64,000 bases of DNA from Panorpa germanica (GCA_963678705.1 CAVMBN010000187.1:55332-119331); one strand, 5' to 3'; shown: positions 28,557-39,909, counted from the stretch's first letter. Numbers and translations are program-made. The notes: generated from the letters alone by a model not told the origin.

Positions 28557-30144
28557 TACATACTTGTACTTATGCCTACTTACTTACCATTTGTTTGTTA
28601 CCATTGAATGTTCATGAACGATCAATCACTATTTCCAAGAAAACCGCATATATTGTTCACTTAATCACTTATAACAATTAATACACTCTCATTATTATTT
28701 AAAACACGCATTCATATAAACTAATTCTTGTGTTTTAATATTATTTATAGTTAATGTTATTCGACTTACTTGATAGTGGGCGGCAACCTTTTGTCTTCCG
28801 TATATTTGTAGTGTTTATATAAGGTCTTCCTTATATATCTCTACAGATTTCTTGAATTCTAAACCACTTGATGTTTTAGCACTAACACTAACCTAATTAT
28901 TATCACTTTTTTTGTTTATCGCACTTATTAATGTCTTATATCAAACATCAAAGTTACAAATTTGAGGTTATGTTTATAAGACCGCGTGTACGCGTAATGA
29001 AAAATTCGTTTTTAACACTGGTTTTTCCAACTGTCAAACTTTTGTAAAAACACTTTGTTTAGGGTAAATTAACACAAATTTAAAACAAACTTAAATACTT
29101 TATGTTTGAAAAAGTATTCATATAATTTATTTAATTTTTTTCCATTATTAATTTTTCACTTTTAATCACTTTTTTCAAATAAAGTAGCAGAAGCCGATCA
29201 CACACATAGTAGATAGGAACCACTTGTGTTGCAAAGCAATATTAACGTCCTTGTAAACCAATACGTAGGTCTTCCTTTTTGTATTAAGTCTTATCTGTCT
29301 TGCCAGAGCTTATGCATATATGCATTCATCTCTTTTACAATATATTTGGTATCGTCTCCAGACTTTTATCATACTGCCGCATTAACTTTAAATCCTCAAA
29401 ATTTGTCGCATTAATTTTAAATCATCAAAATTTGATTTTTTCAGTTCTAGCGTAATTTGTACTTGAGTAAGTGCATGAGTGATTTTTAAATCTAAAGGAA
29501 TTGTCTCCAATATCACTTGCACCACTTCTGTAGATACTGTTCTGCAACAACGCGTCATCGTCAATAACATAGTTCTTTGCATGGAAGATCTGAAAGATTG
29601 ATCCTGTAATACCATGCCGAAGCACAATACACAACTATTAGCATAAATGCTCCCTTGTATAGTGTCGGCATAGTTGCCGAGTTTAAGCTTCATTCCGTCC
29701 TTGCGACACGCGCAAGGTGTGTTACAAGTTTATCATTCGTTGTTACTGTATTTGTTTCGTAGCTTTGTAGCTTCAAGAAACTACAGATTTTATATATAGC
29801 AATTCGAGAACGGCTTTCTAGGGTTTCTCTACTATTTGCACCGATAAAGATCACATTATCGTTGGCAAAACATATGTCTACACAACCTTTCGAGTGAGAA
29901 ACACAGTTCTCGTCGAATACCATGTTCCAGAGCTTAGGCCCCATTACAGATCGCTGAGGACAACCTTTAGATAGTTGCCTTTTCATGGAACGGTAATCGG
30001 TTTGTAAAATAATGTTCGACAATGAAAATAGTTCTCCATAGCGCAGTAGACGTACCTATAGGTTTTTGCCGGTCTAATTCTTTGAAGGTCACTTGGCCAC
30101 CGGACATCAACAAAGGCACACTGAATTTCTATAAATATCTCATA
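28557..30144 (-). repeat. Monomer U19 (type 3+TT)
   Basis: 1,588 bp. The core frame is open at 29690-30022 with SRIAIYK. The connection frame is 29388-29693. Private changes include CTTTATGTTTG in the hairpin. Confidence 0.93.
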
Positions 30145-31388
30145 TACATACTTGTACTTATGCCTACTTACTTACTATTTATTTGTTACCATTGAATGTT
30201 CATGAACGATTAATCACTATTTCCAAGAAAACCGCATATATTGTTCACTTAATCACTTATAACAATTAATACACTCTCATTATTATTTAAAACACGCAGT
30301 TATATAAACTAATTCTTGTGTTTTAATATTATTTATAGTTATTGTTATTCGACTTACTTGATAGTTGGCGGCAACCTTTTGTCTTCCGTATATTTGTAGT
30401 GTTTATATGAGGTCTTCCTTATATATCTCTGCAGATTTCTTGAATTTTAAACCACTTGATGTTTTAGCACTAACAATAACCTAATTATTATCACTTTTTT
30501 TGTCTATCGCACTTATTAATGTCTTATATCAAACATCAAAGTTACAAATTTGAGGTTATGTTTATAAGACCGCGTGTACGCGTAATGAAAAATTCGTTTT
30601 TAACACTGGTTTCCAACTGTCAAACTTTTGTAAAAACACTTTGTTTAGGGTAAATTTACACAAATTTAAAACAAACTTAAATACTTTTCGTTTGAAAAAG
30701 TATTCATATAATTTATTTAATTTTTTTCCATAATTAATTTCTCACTTTTAATCACTTTTTTCACCTAAAGTAGCAGGAGTCGATCACACACATAGTAGAT
30801 AGGAACCACTTGTGTTGCAAAGCAATATTAACGTCCTTGTAAACTAATACGTAGGTTTTCCTTTTTGTATTAAGTCCCATCTGTCTTGCCAGAGCCTATG
30901 CATATATGCATTCATCTCTTTGGCAATATATTTGGTATCGTCTCCAGACTTTTATCCTACAGCCGCATTAACTTTAAATCCTCAAAATTTGTCGCATTAA
31001 TTTTAAATCATCAAAATTTGATTTTTTCAGTTCTAGCGTAATTTGTACTTGAGTAAGTGCATGAGTGATTTTTAAATCTTAAGGAATTGTCCCCAATATT
31101 ACTTGCACCACTTCTGTAGAAACAATTCTGCAACAACGCGTCATCGTGAATAACATAGTTCTTTGCATGGAAGATCTGGAAGATTGATCCTGTAATACCA
31201 TGCCGAAGCACAATACACAACTATTAGCATAAATGCCCCCTTGTATAGTGTCGGCATAGTTGCCGAGTTTAAGCTTCATTCCGTCCTTGCGACACGCGCA
31301 AGGTGTGTTACAAGTTTATCATTCGTTGTTACTGTATTTGTTTCGTAGCTTTGTAGCTTCAAGAAACTACAGATTTTATATATAGCAG
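30145..31388 (-). repeat. Monomer U20, left part (type 2), cut by non-LTR element
   Basis: Runs from the monomer start to the end of the 12-bp target copy. The insertion falls inside the relic RT core, between the KLQSY and SRSRPAIYK codons. The connection frame is 31079-31279. Confidence 0.94.
31377..31388. repeat. Target site duplication, left copy (non-LTR element)
   Basis: TATATATAGCAG, identical to 37146-37157 on the other side of the element. In uninterrupted monomers the sequence occurs once at this place. Confidence 0.93.
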
Positions 31389-31422
31389 CAGTTTACATCG
31401 AGTCTTCTTGGTGAGCGCACGT
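31389..31422 (+). promoter_or_regulatory. Possible internal promoter (Inr-like start, weak DPE-like match)
   Basis: The element begins CAGTTTACATCG. A CAGT initiator at the first bases is common in Jockey-group elements, whose promoter lies downstream of the start. GCACGT lies at about +28 and resembles a downstream promoter element only partly. This is by analogy. Confidence 0.35.
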
Positions 31423-31597
31423 ATTTACAATAAACAAAACAATAAAATAAATAGTTATCTTTTTTTTTTTTTTGCAAATTATAATATTTTTTTTTCGTGA
31501 TTTAATTTTTTTTTAAATTATAATTTATATTATTATTAAGTGTTATTAATTAGAAGTGAAGTAACTTCTATTTAATTATCACTGGTTAATTAACAAT
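31389..31597 (+). other. 5' UTR of non-LTR element
   Basis: 209 bp from the element start to the ORF1 ATG. It is very AT-rich with T-runs around 31459-31474 and 31487-31516. No coding frame of interest was seen. Confidence 0.8.
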
Positions 31598-33025
31598 ATG
31601 GATATGGAGGTTGAACCTCCCGATAAAAATCCGATCAATAAAAACAACTCTGTGACTAACAAATCAATTCCTACAGATAAAACATCCAGTGATATAACAG
31701 AAAACTTAAATAACAATAGTGACAATGTTAAAAAAATGTTTAATAATTTATACAACACAGAAACAAAATATGACTCGTATAAAGTAATGATAGTTAAAAA
31801 TAATAGTGATGGAAATACATTTTTTAGTTCTCTTAAATTAGCAGAAATAATATGTAAAATTAGCAATAAATCTAATATAATAGAAATTAAAAAAGTGGGA
31901 AGAAATAGAGTAATCGTTCAATGTGCTAATGCAGTACTAGCTAACGAAATTACCAAATCAACATTGCTGAAAAACAATGGGTATGAAGCGTTTATCCCAT
32001 TTTACTGGTGCACAAAAGTTGCTATTATAAAAGGTGTTGATATTGAATATTCGGAAGATACAATTTTAAATAATATAGAGTGTCCACCTTTTAAAGTAAC
32101 GAGAGTGCAAAGGTTAAATCGAAAACTAAGAGTTGACGGAGCTATTAAATATGAACCCAGTACAACAGTGAAATTATTCTTTGAAGGACTTGCTATTCCT
32201 GCTTATGTTTACATGTGGAGAGTGAGACGAGCATGTGAACCATTTGTACAACAGACGATACAATGTTATAATTGTTTTAAATTTGGACATGCAGCCACAA
32301 AATGTAGAGCAAAAGTAGCAAAATGTAAATTCTGCGGAAGTGAAGATCATTTACGTACTGCATGCACATCTCCTAATCCGACATGCATAAATTGTAAACT
32401 TAACCACGAGGCTACAGACAATGAATGTCCTGAAAAAAAAAGACAAATCAAGATAAAAGATCTCATGGCCCAACACAATCTCAGTTTTTATGAAGCAAAA
32501 TTAGAATTAACAGAAAAAAATACAGACTATTTATACTCAGTAAGAACTCAAAACTCTTTTGAAGCTCTAAACTACAATGAGACTTTTCCCAATATCACTA
32601 ATAAATACAATAGTATCAACATAATTCCAACATACAAACCAAACCCTTTAACCAGAAGAACTAATACCAGAGTGAATAAATCAAATACAGGTAACTCGTT
32701 ACAAAGATCTTACAGTCAACCACAACCTACGACATCCACTAAAGAACCAATTCCAAAAAGAAGAAGAGAAGAAAAGAAACCTAACAATGAAGAAAGCGAC
32801 ACATACCTTAAGATAACTAATCAGGGAAAAAACAGAAAGCAAATCAACCAAGAGACACCTGATATTACAATGGAAAACAATGATAATGATACCTGCTATA
32901 CATCAATATATAATAAAAATAATGATGACAAAATTAAAAATACAAACAAAGACCCAAATATTACATCCCAATCCCTTAGAAGCTACAAGAAACAAATATC
33001 TAGTGTACAATGGCCAAACTCGTAA
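31598..33025 (+). CDS. Non-LTR ORF1 protein, gag-like with three CCHC zinc knuckles
   Basis: 475 residues, ATG start, uninterrupted. By family knowledge ORF1 proteins of this group bind the element RNA and form the ribonucleoprotein that is delivered to the nucleus. The N-terminal 60 residues are polar and Asn/Lys/Ser-rich. Residues about 130-220 form the conserved domain that precedes the knuckles in I/Jockey ORF1 proteins. Cysteines from C223 (IQCYNCFKFGH) to C277 (NECPEKK) make three tandem knuckles: CYNCFKFGHAATKC, CKFCGSEDHLRTAC and CINCKLNHEATDNEC. The C-terminal 190 residues are low-complexity, rich in Asn, Lys, Thr and Arg. A 206-bp spacer separates it from ORF2. Codon use is strongly A-ending, unlike the surrounding relic. 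Confidence 0.92.
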   Translation: MDMEVEPPDKNPINKNNSVTNKSIPTDKTSSDITENLNNNSDNVKKMFNNLYNTETKYDSYKVMIVKNNSDGNTFFSSLKLAEIICKISNKSNIIEIKKVGRNRVIVQCANAVLANEITKSTLLKNNGYEAFIPFYWCTKVAIIKGVDIEYSEDTILNNIECPPFKVTRVQRLNRKLRVDGAIKYEPSTTVKLFFEGLAIPAYVYMWRVRRACEPFVQQTIQCYNCFKFGHAATKCRAKVAKCKFCGSEDHLRTACTSPNPTCINCKLNHEATDNECPEKKRQIKIKDLMAQHNLSFYEAKLELTEKNTDYLYSVRTQNSFEALNYNETFPNITNKYNSINIIPTYKPNPLTRRTNTRVNKSNTGNSLQRSYSQPQPTTSTKEPIPKRRREEKKPNNEESDTYLKITNQGKNRKQINQETPDITMENNDNDTCYTSIYNKNNDDKIKNTNKDPNITSQSLRSYKKQISSVQWPNS

Positions 33026-33231
33026 GAAAACATCGATATATAAATTAAGTTTATTTTTAAAAAAATCTATTCACATCACTAAACCTAATCGTTTAATAAA
33101 TTTACTAAAATATTAAATCAACAATAATTATATAAACGGAGAGAAAATAAAATAAAATAAAATATATAAATAAATCTAACAACAAGACCAAGGACAGATA
33201 TAAAAATCAATAATTAATTAAAACAGTTAAA
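33026..33231 (+). other. Spacer between ORF1 and ORF2
   Basis: 206 bp of A-rich sequence, with AAATAAAATAAAATAA near 33145-33165. ORF2 must be reached by reinitiation or internal initiation because the frames do not overlap. No separate gene was seen. Confidence 0.7.
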
Positions 33232-36200
33232 ATGATAAATTTTATTCAATGGAATTGCAGAGGAGTCAGATATATTAAAGAGGAACTACAACATATGTTA
33301 CAGAAGCATAACATACATATATGCATACTATCAGAAACGTTTTTAACAAAAAATATCAATTTCAACATCAAAGGTTATTTTATTGAAAGAGAAGATAGGA
33401 GACAGAATACAAACTATAATCCCCACGGGGGTGTTGCTATCTTGATTCATAAATCTATAAAATATAAACGAGTAATGCTAAATAACCCATTTAATTCGGT
33501 CGAAATAGTTGGAATAATTTTAACACATAACGAAACTGATGTAATATGTATTTTATCAATCTATGCTAAACCGAATCATAAACTATCTAATTCTAATTGG
33601 TCACAGATAAAACAACAAATAGATGTTCCTGTTATACTTGCTGGAGATTTTAACGCGACTAATCTTGCTTGGGATATAAATTGTCCAGGTAGTCAGTATG
33701 AAGGTAACGAATTGTTAGATTTCATAGAAAACGAAAATCTAAATATTATCAACGATGATAAACCAACTAGAGTAAGCAATCTCAGTACAAGGGACAGTAT
33801 ATTGGATCTCACATTGGTATCAATGACGTTAACACAACAAATTACTTCGTGGCAAGTTCTTGCAGATAGCTTAGGTAGTGATCACTACCCAATTTTTTTC
33901 TGTTTGAATGACTATAATAAAGACCGTTACCGTACATCTGAATATTTAACGAGGAGAAATTTCCGAAAAGCAGATTGGGAGAAATATAGCCTTGAAATAG
34001 AAAGCAGAATTTCAAACCTTAGCACAAATGGAATCACAAGTAATCCCCAAGATGTTGAAAACAAATACAACCAATTAAGAGATGTTATTAATAATTCGGC
34101 AGACATACATATCCCATCTACCAGATTGTATAATATAACTCCTAATAAAATAAAACCGTCTTGGTGGGACACTGAGTGCAATAAAATGATAGCTCAAAGA
34201 AAATTAGCACTAACTATTTTTAATAAAAACATGACTATGGCGAATTATTTAAATTATAAAAAACATCAAGCTAAAACCAGACGATATTTTAGAGCCAGAA
34301 AAAAAATAGAATGGCAAAATTTCTGCGAGAATTTAAACCCAAACACAACAACCAACATTGTCTGGAATAATATAAGAAAAATTAACAATAAAAGCTATAG
34401 TACTAAAAGGATAAGTGATAATGAAAATTTAATAGAAGAATTCATTAAAAAAAAATTTCCACAGAACAACAATTTAAATATTACTACCACCACCATCGTA
34501 AAAGATAATTTTCTAGATAATAACATAAATAAAAATGAAGTAAAATTCGCGTTAAATCATAATAAAAACAGTAGCACAGGATTTGATAGAATAAATTACA
34601 AAATGATACAAAACTTACCTGACAATGCAATAAATCATCTTACACAAATATACAATCTGTCATTAAACACTGCTGATATACCATTAGACTGGAAAAAACA
34701 TATCGTTGTTCCTATATTAAAAACAGGAAAAGATCCAAACAAAGAAGAATCATTCAGACCAATTACTTTACTATCATGTATGGGCAAAACTATGGAATCC
34801 ATCATCAAAAACAGACTGGAGTGGTATCTCGAACATCATAAAAGATTACCTGAGTTACAATTTGCGTTTAGAAAAACAAGAAGTACACAGCATAACTTAA
34901 ACATATTGAATATCGATATTCAAAGAACATACAGTAAAAATCATTATATGATAGCTGCTTTCATTGACATTGAAGCTGCTTATGACAATGTTAATCTAAA
35001 AATATTAAAAGAAAAAGTAGAAAACATAGGTATATCTTCCAAAATATCCAACTGGATTATAAACTACTTCCAAAATAGAGAAATAACAGTTAGATACAAT
35101 AATAAGTTAACTGGTCCTATACTATGTAATCACGGAATTCCACAAGGCTCAATATTATCTCCCTTATTATTCAACATATACACAGAAAAGTTAACAACAT
35201 TATCAGATAACAACACAACAGTACTGATGTATGCAGATGACATGGTTATTTATAGTATGGGTCATACACAAGATATAGCTCAAAACAGATTACAATCGAA
35301 ATTAAGAAAACTAGATATTTTATTAAAGGAAATCAAATTAAATATATCGTCAGAAAAAAGTAAAATAGTTATATTTACAAGGCATAGAATAAACTGCAGT
35401 CCAAAAATAACCATCAGAAATAAAAATATAACTGTTACTTCAAATACCAAATTTCTGGGTATATTCTTTGATACGAAAAGCACTTGGGCGAAAGAAATTG
35501 CACATATTATTAACAAATGTCAAAAAGGCTTAAATTTGATGCGATGTATAGCAGGATACAAATGGGGCGCACACCCAACAACCTTAATAAAAATATATAA
35601 AGCTATTGTTAGACCGCATATTGACTATTCTAGTACTATGATCTGCACCGCAAATAACTCAAGATTAAAAAAAATTGAAATTATACAAAACAAATGTTTA
35701 AGAATAATATTAGGTGCAATGGTTTCAACACCAATCCAAATCCTCAACTATCAAACTAATATTCCTCCGGTAAATATCAGAATACAACAAATATCAGACA
35801 GTTTCTTTTGTAAAAACAGACATAACTCATGTGGCCCCTTAAATACAAGATTATCTAAACTATATGTTCTTTATAATAAACCATATTGGACAACTCATAA
35901 AAAACCGGCACTTTTAACTAGTTTTGATAGATATAATAACTTGAACTTAGAGGTACACAACATTATACCTTTTTTCAAATTTCCATTAGAAATAAGCATG
36001 ACAACAATACATACAGAAATAAATTTGTTCAAGAAGAATGACAGTAAGGAAATAACTTATCAAAAATATATGGAATATATAACAAAAGATGATATAAACT
36101 GGAGTATATGGTTTACCGATGGTTCATTCGAAAAAAACTCTAAAACTGGAGGAATTGGCATTTTCAATTATAATACAGATCAACAGTACAAATACAAACT

Positions 36201-36960
36201 TAACAACATCACAAATTCTTATAATACAGAAATAACAGCAATTATGAAATTACTAGAAATAATACAAAAAACTGACAATAAAAATATATTAATCTTCACA
36301 GATTCTCGTAGTGTTTGTGTATCTTTAAATAACAATAAATTCAAAAACAATAATAATAACAAAATATGTTCAATTAAAGAATATCTTTTAAAAATGGAAA
36401 AAAATGATATCAATGTTAAACTTATTTGGATTCCTGGACATGTAGGCATAAAAGGAAACGAAATGGCTGACAAACTGGCCAAAGAAGCTTGTGTAGATGG
36501 GGAAATAATCGAAATAAATTGGTCAATAAATGATTCCAAAAAAATAATTAAAGAAAATTGTATGGCAGAATGGCAGAATATATATAATGAGAAAAGTCAA
36601 AGTACTGGAAAATTTTTTTTTGCAGCGAATCAAAAAATTCCAACAACCACATGGTTTAATAAAAATCATTCACGGAGATATATTTCAACAAATTGTCGAA
36701 TGAAATCTGGGCATTCTAGATGTCCAGCTCATCTATACAAAATAAATATAAAAGACACACCAAATTGTAGATGTGGAGAAGAAGGGTCTTTGGACCATAT
36801 AATTCTAGGGTGTCATCTTTTAACATCAAAAATTGATAGACTTTTAAATGATTTATGTAATGTAACACAGTTCCCAGTCAATATGTCCTGTTTAATGACA
36901 AGTGAAGCAACGGCGGAAATATTAACAAACTTTGTGATAGAAAATAATATAGAAGTGTAA
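33232..36960 (+). CDS. Non-LTR ORF2: APE endonuclease, reverse transcriptase, RNase H
   Basis: 1,242 residues, uninterrupted. The APE-type endonuclease covers about residues 1-225, with N8 (QWNCRG), E35 (LSETFL), D139 (LAGDFNAT) and D217-H218 (GSDHYP), the residues expected for target nicking. The RT lies at about 470-760: motif A FIDIEAAYDN with D579, motif B GIPQGSILSPLLFN, motif C YADD at 667-670, then KFLGIFFD. RNase H is at about 957-1085 with the full set D963 (FTDGS), E1000, D1024 (FTDSRS), H1070 (PGHVG) and D1080 (NEMADKLA). A C-terminal CRCG...DH...GC cluster follows at about 1178-1195, as is common in these clades. Every catalytic residue I looked for is present, so the protein may be active. 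Its role is target-primed reverse transcription in the nucleus. Confidence 0.95.
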   Translation: MINFIQWNCRGVRYIKEELQHMLQKHNIHICILSETFLTKNINFNIKGYFIEREDRRQNTNYNPHGGVAILIHKSIKYKRVMLNNPFNSVEIVGIILTHNETDVICILSIYAKPNHKLSNSNWSQIKQQIDVPVILAGDFNATNLAWDINCPGSQYEGNELLDFIENENLNIINDDKPTRVSNLSTRDSILDLTLVSMTLTQQITSWQVLADSLGSDHYPIFFCLNDYNKDRYRTSEYLTRRNFRKADWEKYSLEIESRISNLSTNGITSNPQDVENKYNQLRDVINNSADIHIPSTRLYNITPNKIKPSWWDTECNKMIAQRKLALTIFNKNMTMANYLNYKKHQAKTRRYFRARKKIEWQNFCENLNPNTTTNIVWNNIRKINNKSYSTKRISDNENLIEEFIKKKFPQNNNLNITTTTIVKDNFLDNNINKNEVKFALNHNKNSSTGFDRINYKMIQNLPDNAINHLTQIYNLSLNTADIPLDWKKHIVVPILKTGKDPNKEESFRPITLLSCMGKTMESIIKNRLEWYLEHHKRLPELQFAFRKTRSTQHNLNILNIDIQRTYSKNHYMIAAFIDIEAAYDNVNLKILKEKVENIGISSKISNWIINYFQNREITVRYNNKLTGPILCNHGIPQGSILSPLLFNIYTEKLTTLSDNNTTVLMYADDMVIYSMGHTQDIAQNRLQSKLRKLDILLKEIKLNISSEKSKIVIFTRHRINCSPKITIRNKNITVTSNTKFLGIFFDTKSTWAKEIAHIINKCQKGLNLMRCIAGYKWGAHPTTLIKIYKAIVRPHIDYSSTMICTANNSRLKKIEIIQNKCLRIILGAMVSTPIQILNYQTNIPPVNIRIQQISDSFFCKNRHNSCGPLNTRLSKLYVLYNKPYWTTHKKPALLTSFDRYNNLNLEVHNIIPFFKFPLEISMTTIHTEINLFKKNDSKEITYQKYMEYITKDDINWSIWFTDGSFEKNSKTGGIGIFNYNTDQQYKYKLNNITNSYNTEITAIMKLLEIIQKTDNKNILIFTDSRSVCVSLNNNKFKNNNNNKICSIKEYLLKMEKNDINVKLIWIPGHVGIKGNEMADKLAKEACVDGEIIEINWSINDSKKIIKENCMAEWQNIYNEKSQSTGKFFFAANQKIPTTTWFNKNHSRRYISTNCRMKSGHSRCPAHLYKINIKDTPNCRCGEEGSLDHIILGCHLLTSKIDRLLNDLCNVTQFPVNMSCLMTSEATAEILTNFVIENNIEV

Positions 36961-37145
36961 TTTAAGTTAAAATATTTTATTTAGTATGTATTTAATTTTA
37001 AGTTTAATTTTTTAAAAGAATCATTTTGTTTTGTATTTATTAGAACAATTATAATTTATATGTAAATTTTTATATAATTTTACAAATAAAAGCAATGGCA
37101 AGAAGGCTGAATAAGCCAAAGCCTAAATAAATAAAAAAAAAAAAA
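36961..37145 (+). other. 3' UTR and A-rich tail of non-LTR element
   Basis: 185 bp. AATAAA lies at 37085-37090 and the element ends in AAATAAATAAA followed by an A-run that abuts the right target copy. No repeated 3' motif such as (TAA)n was seen. Confidence 0.8.
37085..37090 (+). terminator. Polyadenylation signal AATAAA
   Basis: Canonical hexamer about 45 bp before the start of the final A-run, at the expected place for 3' end formation of the element RNA. Confidence 0.6.
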
Positions 37146-37157
37146 TATATATAGCAG
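37146..37157. repeat. Target site duplication, right copy (non-LTR element)
   Basis: TATATATAGCAG directly after the A-tail, identical to the left copy. Confidence 0.93.
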
Positions 37158-37499
37158 GTCGAGAACGGCTTTCTAGGGTTTCTGTACTATTTGCACCGAT
37201 AAGGATCACATTATCGTTGGCAAAACATATGTCTACACAACCTTTCGAGTAAGAAACACAGTTCTCGTCGAATGCCATGTTCCAGAGCTCAGGCCCCATT
37301 ACAGATCGCTGAGGACAACCTTTAGATAGTTGCCTTTTCATGGAACTGTAATCGGTTTGTAAAATAATGTTTGACAATGAAAATAGTTCTCCATAGCGCA
37401 GTAGACGTACCTATAGGTTTTTGCCGGTCTAATTCTTTGAAGGTCACTTGGCCACCGGACATCAACAAAGGCACACTGAATTTCTATAAATATCTCATA
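37146..37499 (-). repeat. Monomer U20, right part
   Basis: Completes U20. The relic core frame resumes at 37123-37377 (-), whose last codons come from the element tail and are not relic. It has AFDENCVSYSKG like U16. Confidence 0.93.
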
Positions 37500-39087
37500 T
37501 ACATACTTGTACTTATGCCTACTTACTTACCATTTGTTTGTTACCATTGAATGTTCATGAACGATCAATCACTATTTCCAAGAAAACCGCATATATTGTT
37601 CACTTAATCACTTATAACAATTAATACACTCTCATTATTATTTAAAACACGCATTTATATAAACTAATTCTTGTGTTTTAATATTATTTATAGTTAATGT
37701 TATTCGACTTACTTGATAGTGGGCGGCAACCTTTTGTCTTCCGTATATTTGTAGTGTTTATATAAGGTCTTCCTTATATATCTCTACAGATTTCTTGAAT
37801 TCTAAACCACTTGATGTTTTAGCACTAACACTAACCTAATTATTATCACTTTTTTTGTTTATCGCACTTATTAATGTCTTATATCAAACATCAAAGTTAC
37901 AAATTTGAGGTTATGTTTATAAGACCGCGTGTACGCGTAATGAAAAATTCGTTTTTAACACTGGTTTTTCCAACTGTCAAACTTTTGTAAAAACACTTTG
38001 TTTAGGGTAAATTAACACAAATTTAAAACAAACTTAAATACTTTTCGTTTGAAAAAGTATTCATATAATTTATTTAATTTTTTTCCATTATTAATTTTTC
38101 CCTTTTAATCACTTTTTTCACCTAAAGTAGCAGGAGCCGATCACACACATAGTAGATAGGAACCACTTGTGTTGCAAAGCAATATTAACGTCCTTGTAAA
38201 CCAATACGTAGGTCTTCCTTTTTGTATTAAGTCTTATCTGTCTTGCCAGAGCTTATGCATATATGCATTCATCTCTTTGGCAATATATTTGGTATCGTCT
38301 CCAGACTTTTATCCTACTGCCGCATTAACTTTAAATCCTCAAAATTTGTCGCATTAATTTTAAATCATCAAAATTTGATTTTTTTAGTTCTAGCGTAATT
38401 TGTACTTGAGTAAGTGCATGAGTGATTTTTGAATCTAAAGGAATTGTCCCCAATATCACTTGCACCACTTCTGTAGATACAGTTCTGCAACAACGCGTCA
38501 TCGTCAATAACATAGTTCTTTGCATGGAAGATCTGAAAGATTTATCCTGTAATACCATGCCGAAGCACAATACACAACTATTAGCATAAATGCTCCCTTG
38601 TATAGTGTCGGCATAGTTGCCGAGTTTAAGCTTCATTCCGTCCTTGTGACACGCGCAAGGTGTGTTACAAGTTTATCATTCGTTGTTACTGTATTTGTTT
38701 CGTAGCTTTGTAGCTTCAAGAAACTACAGATTTTATATATAGCAATTCGAGAACGGCTTTCTAGGGTTTCTGTACTATTTGCACCGATAAAGATCACATT
38801 ATCGTTGGCAAAACATATGTCTACACAACCTTTCGAGTGAGAAACACAGTTCTCGTCGAATACCATGTTCCAGAGCTTAGGCCCCATTACAGATCGCTGA
38901 GGACAACCTTTAGATAGTTGCCTTTTCATGGAACGGTAATCGGTTTGTAAAATAATGTTCGACAATGAAAATAGTTCTCCATAGCGCAGTAGACGTACCT
39001 ATAGGTGTTTGCCGGTCTAATTCTTTGAAGGTCACTTGGCCACCGGACATCAACAAAGGCACACTGAATTTCTATAAATATCTCATA
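37500..39087 (-). repeat. Monomer U21 (type 3+TT)
   Basis: 1,588 bp, the only complete monomer between the two mobile elements. The core frame is open at 38633-38965 with SRIAIYK and the connection frame at 38331-38636. Confidence 0.93.
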
Positions 39088-39909
39088 TACATACTTGTAC
39101 TTATGCCTACTTACTTACTATTTATTTGTTACCATTGAATGTTCATGAACGATTAATCACTATTTCCAAGAAAACCGCATATATTGTTCACTTAATCACT
39201 TATAACAATTAATACACTCTCATTATTATTTAAAACACGCATTTATATAAACTAATTCTTGTGTTTTAATATTATTTATAGTTATTGTTATTCGACTTAC
39301 TTGATAGTTGGCGGCAACCTTTTGTCTTCCGTATATTTGTAGTGTTTATATGAGGTCTTCCTTATATATCTCTGCAGATTTCTTGAATTTTAAACCACTT
39401 GATGTTTTAGCACTAACACTAACCTAATTATTATCACTTTTTTTGTCTATCGCACTTATTAATGTCTTATATCAAACATCAAAGTTACAAATTTGAGGTT
39501 ATGTTTATAAGACCGCGTGTACGCGTAATGAAAAATTCGTTTTTAACACTGGTTTCCAACTGTCAAACTTTTGTAAAAACACTTTGTTTAGGGTAAATTA
39601 ACACAAATTTAAAACAAACTTAAATACTTTTCGTTTGAAAAAGTATTCATATAATTTATTTAATTTTTTTCCATAATTAATTTCTCACTTTTAATCACTT
39701 TTTTCAACTAAAGTAGCAGGAGTCGATCACACACACAGTAGATAGGAACCACTTGTGTTGCAAAGCAATATTAACGTCCTTGTAAACCAATACGTAGGTC
39801 TTCCTTTTTGTATTAAGTCCCATCTGTATTGCCAGAGCTTATGCATATATGCATTCATCTCTTTGGCAATATATTTGGTATCGTCTCCAGACTTTTATCC
39901 TACAGCCGC
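39088..39909 (-). repeat. Monomer U22, left part (type 2), cut by BEL/Pao element
   Basis: Holds the AT-rich half and the C-terminal relic block. The insertion lies just after TCCTACAGCCGC, between the C-terminal and connection blocks. Confidence 0.93.
39905..39909. repeat. Target site duplication GCCGC, left copy (BEL/Pao)
   Basis: GCCGC precedes the left LTR and is repeated at 46358-46362. A 5-bp duplication fits BEL/Pao integration. Confidence 0.92.

Larger units (their letters stand above)
1..31388 (-). repeat. Tandem macrosatellite array, block 1 (U1 to U20 left part)
   Basis: The same sequence recurs head to tail every 1,585-1,588 bp, starting from the very first base of the window; monomer phase is set here at the TACATACTTGTACTT motif. 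Seen directly: every landmark (CGCGTGTACGCG palindrome, AATACTTTTC hairpin, KGCPQRS-encoding stretch) repeats at this spacing with a few percent variation. Each monomer is an AT-rich half of about 640 bp followed by about 945 bp of R1-like reverse transcriptase relic read on the minus strand. The strand given is that of the relic. The block is cut at 31388 by the non-LTR element. Inference: amplification of a truncated retrotransposon copy followed by unequal exchange. Confidence 0.96.
31389..37145 (+). mobile_element. Full-length non-LTR retrotransposon, I/Jockey group
   Basis: A 5,757-bp element with a 5' leader, two intact ORFs, a short 3' UTR with a poly(A) signal and an A-rich tail, flanked by a perfect 12-bp target duplication. 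ORF1 is a CCHC nucleic-acid-binding protein; ORF2 has APE-type endonuclease, reverse transcriptase and RNase H. RNase H together with the RT motif GIPQGSILSPLLFN points to the I/Jockey assemblage, most like the I clade; the exact clade is not certain. Intact frames, the perfect duplication and exact restoration of the 1,586-bp period argue for recent insertion by target-primed reverse transcription into the macrosatellite. Confidence 0.93.
37146..39909 (-). repeat. Tandem macrosatellite array, block 2 (U20 right part to U22 left part)
   Basis: The array resumes at the right-hand target duplication of the non-LTR element and runs in the same phase and orientation to the BEL/Pao insertion. It contains the end of U20, the whole of U21 and the first 822 bp of U22. 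Excluding the element and one 12-bp duplication, U20 measures 1,586 bp. Confidence 0.95.

Noticed and set aside
31579..31866. Minus-strand frame opposite ORF1, and similar ones opposite ORF2 (33927-34181, 35280-35516, 36219-36539)
   Set aside because: Shadows of the real ORFs, produced by A-rich codon use on the + strand.
32880..33116. 78-codon frame running from ORF1 into the spacer
   Set aside because: Overlaps the ORF1 end in another frame, low complexity, no family resemblance.
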